Positions 45,901 to 56,500 of a stretch of 64,000 bases of DNA are shown here, one piece after another; positions within the stretch are counted from its first letter, which is position 1, and each line of letters opens with the position of its first letter. The notes under the pieces are model-generated. The model had not been told where the DNA came from, did not search any database, and worked only from the letters and a program-made list of their open reading frames with translations. A program made the translations under genes and the position numbers. The DNA is from Pseudorasbora parva. Its lineage: Eukaryota > Chordata > Actinopteri > Cypriniformes > Gobionidae. Location: NCBI RefSeq assembly GCF_024679245.1, contig NC_090180.1:11802507-11866506 (forward strand). Direction: 5' to 3'.

Positions 45901-48900
45901 TGCTGAACATTAGATATTTATAAAAAAAAATCTTACCAACAAACTTTTGAACAGAATATTTTTAATAGAATTATATACTTTCTTTGAGTTTTAAATTTGA
46001 CTTTGATTCCCAGATTCATAATGTGGCCTCAGACTTTTGGACCCCACTGTATATATGTAACCTGCACAAATATACATACAACATGCCACACTGGACTTCC
46101 CCTTGTTTAAATGTCTGGCATTTGTACACAGCTCCAGATAAGGTATCACACCCCCCCTTGACCTTTAGCTGTGCTGAGTTCTGGCAGAAATAATGAACTA
46201 CGAACTTTGCTTTCTTTTAAGCCTGACTACTCTAACACTTCTCTGCACAGCAAGAAAAGATTAAGGAAAAAGAAACATAGTGGTTTTACAGTGCTTAGAG
46301 ATGTCAAACAGAGACGGAAGGAGCTCTGTAACAAGACTACGCAAAGCAAGTTAACAGTTCAAATTCCCCTGCAGTTATTCATCTGTAAACACATTAGCCT
46401 ACTCTAAACCTCCACCGTCAGTCAGCGTGTCTGAAAGAAAGTTTTAAAGTGTTTCTCTTTAGTATTCTGCTCACATATTGGGTCTTGCTAGCAGCACCAT
46501 AGAACAGCTGAACAGCAGAAACGCACTATATCAGACAGGCTAAATGTCGCACCGATAGCTCCTGTCCTCTGTAAATAAACTATTTTTAGAATTGAAGTCA
46601 ATGCAAAGGCTTTTAGTGGGGGTTTACAGGAGATTACAGTCAATCACACTGGAACTGTGGCCTTTTCCATTGGAATGAGAGAACCCACTATAGCTGGACC
46701 CTGCATGGATAACTGACATGCAATACTTTTGAGAAATCATGTGGGGGTGACATGTTAACCTTTGCCAGTTCTTTCATAATGATTATGCATGTAGCTTTTA
46801 TGAGGTATTTGGATAGTTAAATAGTTAAAAAACAAAAAAAGCATGACGCATTGTTGAAAATTGTCTAGAAATTAGATAATAAAAAACTGAACGATGCACA
46901 CCCGTATGATTGTAAACAACATCCGTGATGCAAAGTATATTCCACTCGTTCTTCATTTTCTCCACCAGGTTGCCAACATCTGTCCAGTTGTAAGTTTGTC
47001 CAGGAGGGGAGAAGTCTGGGTTAAGCTCCAGTTGATCGGCCAGAGAGTAACAGGAGCGAGATTCACCCAGCGTCTGCAGTGGTGTGAAGTGAATCATATT
47101 ATACCCTGAAAAAAAAGATGCATATGAAATCAGTTACTTAACTGAATATTATGAGTTGTTTCAGTTAATGCACCAATGTAATAAAACCACATACATGCAA
47201 TCCATAGCAAAATATGACAAACCAAATTACCCATATACTTTCATAAATTAATCTTGAACCCATATTTCTCATGGAAAACATTACTTGCATTTTAATGATA
47301 GGCCTTACTGTGTATGATTATATACGGGCATTAGTGATGTACTGCATATAATCCGTGGGTCGGTTGGGTCAAGTAATACAAAGTAACGTTCCAATTAATT
47401 GCAGGTAGGTCATTAATCATCATTAATGTGTTGATTTTAATAAAGACACAGAACTCTCCTTTCACACTCCTTTACTTTGTTTTCAACAACGACATTGCTT
47501 CTCTTCAGGAAAACCTACACTAGTGCTGCAACGACGCGTCGACGTCATCGATGACGTCGACTACGGAAATACGTCGACGTTCGTGAAATGCGTCGACGCG
47601 TCGTGTCAGGCGTTCATCTCGCGTAATGTTGGCTTCTGCTCCTGGTTCTATCACAAAAACCTAGACCGCGAATACAGGGGCGTAACTACAGACAGTGCAG
47701 GCAGTGCAGCCGCACTGGGGCCCGTGCGGCAGGGGGGCCCGCAGCGCACACGGGCCCATGCCCACATTGCAAACGGGCCCCTGGCGACAAAGTGACTCCG
47801 CAGATTATTGTGACACTCACATTTCAAATGAAAAGCACTGGTTTCAGATTTCACACGGCTGTCGCGCTCTACCGTCACGCTTAGGATAGGCTATGACCAC
47901 CTTTTTCAGCATGTGAGCGGAGCACAGTTGCGTGACGCTCCGCTAGATATTCCGCTCTATGCCAGTAAGCTCCACAATTCACTATAAAATGTGAATTATT
48001 TGATTTAAATCTAGCGATTTCAAGCTTTCTTTAGGCGTATGTTTCATGTTTATGTCATGTATTCACCGAGTTTCAGATTCTCGCAGATAGAAAGCGCACC
48101 TTTTTTATTTATTTTACTAAAGCACAAAGTTTTGTTGTTATGTGAGTGTACACAAATAAAAGTGGACAATTAATATTTATAATTATGTCTCACATTTATC
48201 TGTATGGCCAAAAATTACTGAGTATTGCGAGTTATAGGCTATCCCTCGTGATGGGAAAAAAACAGCCGGTGCGTTCTTCAGCCAGAGGGTTAAAGAAACC
48301 GTAGCCTATTTAGTTTCATATTTATGTTTAAATAATAGCCCATAATATAATTTATTATTATTATTATTAATTATTTTAATTAGGGATGCATCAAATATTC
48401 GGGCGAAAATGGACCATGTGCATTCTCTCGGTGCATTCTTGGCCGAAAGACTTTCATCACCGAAACAATACGTCCGGGATGTGGGCTTCGTCCCGTCTCT
48501 CCAATCCGTAGCGGCTCTGAGCAGAGCGCAGCGCACGTCAGAAGCAGAGGCAGGGGCGTAACTACAGACAGTGCAGGCAGTGCAGCCGCACTGGGGCCCG
48601 TGCGGCAGGGGGGCCCGCAGCGCACACGGGCCCATGCCCACATTGCAAACGGGCCCATGGCGACAAAGTGACTCCGCAGAATATTGTGACACTCACATTT
48701 CAAATGAAAATCACTGGTTTCAGATTTCACACGGCTGTCGCGCTCTACCGTCACGCTTAGGATAGGCTACTGACCACCTTTTTCAGCGTGTGAGCGGAGC
48801 ACAGTTGCGTGACGCTCCGCTAGATATTCCGCTCTATGCCAGTGAGCTCCACAATTCACTATAAAATGTGAATTATTTGATTTAAATCTAGCGATTTCAA

Positions 48901-50505
48901 GCTTTCTTTGGGCGTATGTTTCATGTTTATGTCATGTATTCACCGAGTTTCAGATTCTCGCAGATAGGCCTAGAAAGCGCACCTTTTTTATTTATTTTAC
49001 TAAAGCACAAAGTTTTGTTGTTATGTGAGTGTACACAAATAAAAGTGGACAATTAGTATTTATAATTATGTCTCACATTTATCTGTATGGCCAAAAATTA
49101 CGGAGTATTGCGAGTTATAGGCTATCCCCCGTCATGACTCGTGAGGGGGAAAAAACAGCCGGTACGTGCGTTCTTCAGCCAGAGGGTTAAAGAAACCGTA
49201 GCCTATTTAGTTTCATATTTATGTTTAAGTAATAGCCCATAATATAATTTATTATTATTATTAATATCAAATATTCGGGCGAAAATGGACCAAGTGCATT
49301 CTCTCGGTGCCTTCTTGGCCGAAAGACTTTCATCACCGAAACAATACGTCCGAAATGTGGGCTTCGTCCCGTTTTTTAGCCTGTCTCTCCAATCCGTAGC
49401 GGCTCTGAGCAGAGCGCAGCGCACGTCAGAACCAGAGGTGTGTGTGTGTGTGTGTGTGAATCTGAGCGTCATTGGTCTGTCACCGCTCGTCAATGTCAAA
49501 ATATTTGATAAAACCAATCAAATCAGAGAAGGCGGGTTTTATGGTAACACAGAAACTGCTGAGGCTGAGCGCACATTTTTTTTTAGGAGAGCAACTCGAC
49601 GTCAAGTAAGATAAATGCAGCTAAACTAAACATTCATGTTTGACAGCTGCTGCTTTAAGTCAGAAATGTTAATCAAAAGAAAAAAAATATTTAGGCGAAT
49701 GAATAAACTTGTTGTGTCTAATTTTTAGACATTTTTAACTGGAAATATGCCTATGTGATTCATAATGTAGGCCTAATTAACGAACAAGAAATATTAACAA
49801 AGCCATTTTCATCAGATTAGGCATAAGAATAATAATAAATGTGTATATATTGTAAATTAATATAATTCTATTTTTAACATTCAGTAAATATATTTTTTTT
49901 TTTTAACTCAGCTTTTTCAGCCTGTATTGGGCATAAGATTAGTATTGAATGTGTTCATATTGTGATTTTAATAAACTTAAAACTTTGATAAATAGTAAAT
50001 TAAGTAAGTAGATTATCTTAAAAGAACATCTTAAAATGCTCATATGTAGATCATAAAAATCAAAATTTTCTCGGGGGGGCATGTTAGAACCCCCTAAAAA
50101 ACTCACAAAAAAGTAGCCTATGTCAACATGTCCATCTTGATGAGTCTTTAGTAATATTGTTATCTACTTTTTTTGGCCTTCAGAACATCTTAAAATGCAC
50201 ATATGTAGATCCTAGAAATCTAAATTTTTTCGGGGGAGCATGCCCCCGAACCCCCCTAAATAACTCACATTTGGAATCTCACTGATTATAAAAGAGTGTC
50301 TTTTTTATGATTAAGGGATGTAGGCCCTACGGTGACACAGAATAAGCCATTAATATTTGATTTGTAAATTATAATAAACAACCGATATCCTGATATAGAA
50401 ATGAAACATGACCCTAAAGTGTTACATATGCTTGGTTGGGGGGGGGGGGCCTAACTGCATAGCCTGCACCGGGGCCCATCATTAGTAAGTTACGCCACTG
50501 AGCAG

Positions 50506-50539
<34 letters not shown>

Positions 50540-53500
50540 CTGAGCGTCATTGGTCTGTCACCGCTCGTCAATGTCAAAATATTTGATAAAACCAATCAAA
50601 TCAGAGAAGGTGGGCTTTATGGTAACACAGAAACTGCTGAGGCTGAGCGCACATTTTTTTTTAGGAGAGCAACTCGACGTCAAGTAAGATAAATGCAGCT
50701 AAACTAAACATCCATGTTTGACAGCTTCTGCTTTAAGTCAGAAATGTTAATCAAAAGAAAAAAATATTTAGGCGAATGAATAAACTTGTTGTGTCTAATT
50801 TTTAGACATTTTTAACTGGAAATATGCCAATGTGATTCATAATGTAGGCCTAATTAACGAACAAGAAATATTAACAAAGCCATTTTCATCAGATTAGGCA
50901 TAAGATTAATAATAAATGTGTATATATTGTAAATTAATATAATTCTATTTTTAACATTCAGTAAATAATAATAATTTTTTTTTTTTAAACTCAGCTTTTT
51001 CAGCCTGTATTGGGCATAAGATTAGTATTGAATGTGTTCATATTGTGATTTTAATAAACTTAAAACTTTGATAAATAGTAAATTAAGTAAGTAGATTATT
51101 TTAAAAGAACATCATAAAATGCTCATATGTAGATCATAGAAATCAAAATTTTCTCGGGGGAGCATGTTAGAACCCCCTAACATTTGAGATCTTGGTGACT
51201 ATAAACCTGCCTACATTATTGGGTATGATAATTGCATGTACAGTATGGCCATGCAGTAAGGTGTTAATATTTGCTTTATAAGTAATGATAAACAGCCAAT
51301 ATCTTAGGGGTATGCATGTTTGTAAGCTATTAGTTAAAAGCGCAATTTGGACCCTAAACTAAATAGTGTTAGCATTTTTTCTACAGGCCTACCCTCACTG
51401 GGGGCTGAGCTGCCCTAAAATGATAATCATAGAAACGCCCCTGATTTTCACCATCATCACCCGCATGTAGTGCCAGAAGACGGGAATGAGAACATCTGTC
51501 TCTGTGCACTCATCCGGAAGCGCGCAGTCTCACAGCGAGCAAATAGAGTTCTCTTTCAAGTCTTGCGTTTGAACGGACAAACTCACAAAAAAAGTAGCCT
51601 ATGTCAAAATGTCCATCTTGATGAGTCTCTAGTAATATTGTTATCTAATTTTTTGGCCTTCAGAACATCTTAAAATGCACATATGTAGATCCTAGAAATC
51701 TAAATTTTCTCGGGGGAGCATGCCCCCGAACCCCCCTAAATAACTCACATTTGGAATCTTAGTGATTATAAAAGAGTGTCTTTTTTACGATTAAGGGATG
51801 TAGGCCCTACGGTGACACAGAATAAGCCATTAATATTTGATTTGTAAATAATAATAAACAACCGATATCCTGATATAGAAATGAAACCTGATCCTAAAGT
51901 GTTACATATGCTTGGTTTGGGGGGGGGGGCTAACTACATAGCCTGCACTGGGGCCCATCATTAGTAAGTTACGCCACTGATCAAAAGTATGGGAATACTT
52001 TAAACAGAGGCCAAACAGTGTTTCCCACACATAGACTAATTTGTGGCGGACTGCCACATAATCAATAACGGCCGCCACATTCGTCATTCATTCATTTTTA
52101 CGCTATTTAAAAGACGGACGCATATTCGTTTAGCTCTCTCCGCCCTTTTGCGCGTCTCTTACTCACTCACACACACACGCGTTGCATTCGACCGTAAAAC
52201 AAGTTTTATTGCATTTTGGCGCATTTAGACATAGCTTTTAAAACCAGAGCAGTTGAATAACAGAGTTGCGACGCGCATTCATCACGCGGCAGCGCGCGGT
52301 CACGGCGCTCGTATAATTCTAAACAAACCAGCGCGGTGTCAATCAATACAGACCAGTGTTTCCCAACCGGGATCCCGAGCAAAAGTTGCGGGGACGCACT
52401 TACACTTCGGTTCATCTCACACCTGATGACGCATCTTTAATATGGGTTGTAACTTGAAAATAATGCTGTATGGATGTTTCTGTCGATGGATACACGTGCT
52501 GACTCCTCAGGTATACACTTCAACAACAGCGATAATAAAAGAAAAACGTGGGCAAAACGATCTCTCTTTGTAAATTTTATAAAACGCATGCGAGTGCTGC
52601 CGTACGTCCGAATATGAGCAGTCATTTTCACCGTCATCACCCGCGTGTAGCCAGAAGACGCGAATGAGAAGATCTGTCTCTGTGCACTCGTCCCAAAGCG
52701 CGCAAATATTGAGTTATCTTTCAAATGCTGTGCTTAAACGGACAAACTCACAAAAAGTATGTCAAAATGTCATAGCCCAACTTACTCTATGCCTTAAGTG
52801 AACTTACAGAAAATACGACGATCCGTGGGTCTTAAAGGGGCAGTAGCATTCACTGCTGTCTGTTTAATGTCAAACAAAAGATAGACATCACTCACTGCTC
52901 CTGACTGAATAGCTTTTGTAAGTTTAATAAGGATTATTTTTTTAATTTTATACAGTTAAATGTGTGGTTATTTTACTTTGATTACTTCATTCCATTTCTC
53001 TACCTAAAAACTAATGTTAGACCTACCTGAAAAGCATTGTTTATTTTATTCTCATCTTTGCTCAATAGTATTTATTTGTGCTGCTGCTTCTATTTAAGTT
53101 ATCTGTTCTTATTTTCTTTATTTTCATTTGACAGTAGTCCTTTTTCCCCTGAACATAGCAAATACCGAACTGTACTGAAACGTGAACCTAAAACCGTGAT
53201 ACAAAGCAAACTGTGAGCAGTCTGTACTGTTACACCTCTAGCGTAACTTATGCGAGGGGGTGCCACAGAATTGTGAAAAATTTCAAAGGGGAAAAAAATT
53301 AATCGTTAGATTAGTCGACTAATCGAAAAAATAATCGTTAGATTAGTCGACAGAAAAAATAATCGTTAGTTGCAGCTCTAACCTACACCTAGACGCCATT
53401 ATATAAAATATAAAGGAAAAAAGACATTGCTTAATAACTTAACAGCTTTAACTACACAAATATACAAAAACTTAACAGAAATTATTCTGATAGGAGTTTA

Positions 53501-56500
53501 TTCCAACATGATGGAAATATTAACATGTTAAAAGCTTAATTTTTTGGCAGGCATTCATTTGCAGACTCTCATTAAACTACGCAATTGCAAAAAGACTTTA
53601 GTGGGAGCATTTTAACGAAATAGTTAACTAGGACGTTGCTAGTTGCTTGGCCTGAACATATTTATTTTCTTGTGTGTGTGTGTGTGTGTGTATGTGTGTG
53701 CTTGTGTTCAGAAAGTTTCAGTGAAGGTAACAGTGGCAATTTAAGTTTAAAGGGAGTAGGGGAGTGTGTTTAGGCTATTAAAATTGCAATAGGTGATCTG
53801 AGAAATGCTAACTTTAGCCTGCTAACATTGAAAGCATATGATCACACCCTCCCTGTAAATCGCTATCCGAAGCCACACCTACTCCAAAACACATAAAAGC
53901 GCACAGACCAGAACCTAGATGACCAGAGGCAGTGTTATTGGATTATATCATGTATCATTCAATGGTGAGAAAACTTTACAGTACAGTGAGTAGCACAATA
54001 ACAAACGTGAACTACTGTTTGCCTGCCATTCTCGGTCTGTCTGCACAGCGTATGTGAATGCGCTGATGATGTATGATTTCTGATCGGGACCAGGGATGCA
54101 AACACATGTATGGTCAAAAAAGAGAGAGGTAATTGAAGCCCTTGCCCCGTGGCAAATATCCAGATACTTACTTTGCCACCAACCCCTGCCATCTCCAGCC
54201 CACCCCTACATAGGTACATATTAAAATGTTATTCTAGAAAATGTGTTGCAGTGGCAGATACCATAGACCATGGTCTTCACTATTTTTTTTTCAGGAGAGC
54301 CACACTGATAAGACAAAATTAATAGGAGAGCCACTTTTGTTACATGTTAAAAAGTTACATCCAATATCTGCTTATCAATCGGCCATCCCTGAACATAAAA
54401 TATGCAATGCAATAAATGCAAAAGGCAGATAGATAGTGGGTATGCATGCATAATATATTTTTTAATGTAAACTTTATTTTAGTGCTGTCAATCGATTAAT
54501 AAAATTTGATTAATCACACATTTTTATGTGATTAATCACAATTAAAAACAAGTGTTAATATGTTTAATATATCATTAAATATATAATTAATATATCATTT
54601 TACAGTAAATATCAAATGAATGTAGAAAAAACAAAGACTGTATATTTGAAATATTTGTTCAATGGTATATTTCTATGAATATGTATAAAGCCAGTACCAA
54701 TGAAACAGATATGTCTCGATGAAATATTTTTCCCACCAATTTTAAATATTGATTATGGCCATTCAACATTACAGTGTAACTGAAAACTTTTTTTAAAAAA
54801 ACAACAACATTTATTAGGCTTTAAACTTCAACTTAAAATAATCCTCTCATAAACCCATGTCATATAGCCTTCCTGTCTCACAGGTAGGAAATAGGCTACA
54901 AAGTTGAACAAAGTTATCAAACAGTCTGCACTGCATAATTTATGAATTAAATATAAATTAATCCTTATTAAAGCTACTACAAAAGTTCTTTAGTCAATAG
55001 CAGTGAGTGATTGCTATTAACATTAACATTAATGACAGACAACATGGCTGCTATCGCTTTAAGATCTGCCGATGCAGAACTGACGCGCTGTCTTTAATTT
55101 CTCTTTCATTTCGTTTGAGACGTTATTTGATATGCGAATACTCGAGAAAAGTATTCGCCATTCGGACATTTTGGCAAATTCTTTCTGTTATAGTTTTTTT
55201 TCAAACGCGAAAGAGAACTGTATTCTGGCACGCTCTCTGATCTCATGATGCTGGCACGTAACCCACAAGTCCTAGTTGACAATGCGTAAGTTATACTCAT
55301 GACCGGAAAAGCGGAAATAGCGCCGGTGACTGTGTCCCGTCATAATAAAAGTCCCGGTGCTCGCGAGCCGTGTGTCGCTCAACAATCGCTCCAGCGGCCT
55401 TGCTCCGCTCCCACAACACTCTGTCCTGCTCTGCATCATACTACAGTAACGTTTATAACCGCATCCATGAACATGAGTGCTATCCTGCATCTTTCCCACT
55501 GGCTGTGATGTGAAGACCACATGTCCCAAGATTTTGCGCTCAAACTTGGAGTCATCAAACTACGCCTTTGTTTTGAATAGGCGCCCTCTAGCGGGATTTC
55601 ACACTAAGAATTTGAATAAATGGAATGTGACAAGGGTGGGTCAGGTGCGGATATCTAAATCAGAGAAAATAATAGTTCAGATGGGTGGAAGGTAGATTAT
55701 CTATTTTTACCAGTGGATTCGGGTGATGTTAGAGCTGATCCGCACATCTCTAATGATGATTATTCAGAAATAAAGAACTCAGTAAAAATGTTCACAAAAA
55801 CTAACTTGGCCTAACAAACTTCGACTAACTTAATATCTTTAAATCTATTTTTTCAATTTCTGCCTAGTTATTGATTTGTTCATGTAATCAAATAGACTGC
55901 AGAGAAGGAGATAAGAGAAGCTCAAAAGTTGGTAAACAATTGGGTAAAATTATTAGTGTAACTAATACACCAATACCAATACTAATACACTAATACTAAT
56001 ACACTAATACACCAGCTGTCTTCTTACCTGCCTCTTTGGCGACTCTAAGCCTGTCGGGCCACTCATCCAGGGGGCCGAGGCATTTGGACAGGTATGTCTG
56101 GATACTGATGCAGTCTAGGGGCAAGATGTGGTTGTCTGCCCCTACCCGGAGCACTGGGTCCACCACAATATATCCACCACCAGACTTCTCCTTATCTCTG
56201 AAGCATAAAAAATAAATGAACAAGCATGTGTTGTACCGTTTATACTGTTAAATAACAATATTTAAATGCAGCACTGACAGTATACTCAAATTTCACAACT
56301 CACCCATGACCAAAATAATACTGGTATGAGCCTGAAATCTTGAGGTCAAGTGTGCAGAACTTGTCCGAATCATCCTGTCTTCCAGTAGGGTTAATCCAGT
56401 CTATGGCGTGGAACTTGAGGCGCTCAAAGCGCTCGCCTTCTGCAGGGTAGTTGGTGTAAACACACACGTGTTTCCCCTGAAGAGTGGGACCCAGGCGAAA

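Larger units (their letters stand above)
47521..53380. mobile_element. 5.86-kb hAT-like composite element in an agl intron
   Basis: A perfect 8-bp duplication ACCTACAC flanks it (47513-47520 and 53381-53388). The left end TAGTGCTGCAACGACGCGTC and right end ...AACGATTATTTTTTC (read inward as TAGAGCTGCAACTAACG) are related inverted repeats. This is the TAGxGCTGCAAC type seen in fish hAT elements. No intact transposase was seen. The inside is mostly another nested hAT family. It sits in the 8.9-kb intron between agl coding exons 3 and 4. Confidence 0.85.

Noticed and set aside
48306..48754. 124-128 aa open frames on the minus strand, with a similar 75-aa frame at 47651-47878.
   Set aside because: They come from the duplicated left part of the nested hAT element. 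No protein family was recognised and both frames are repeat-derived.
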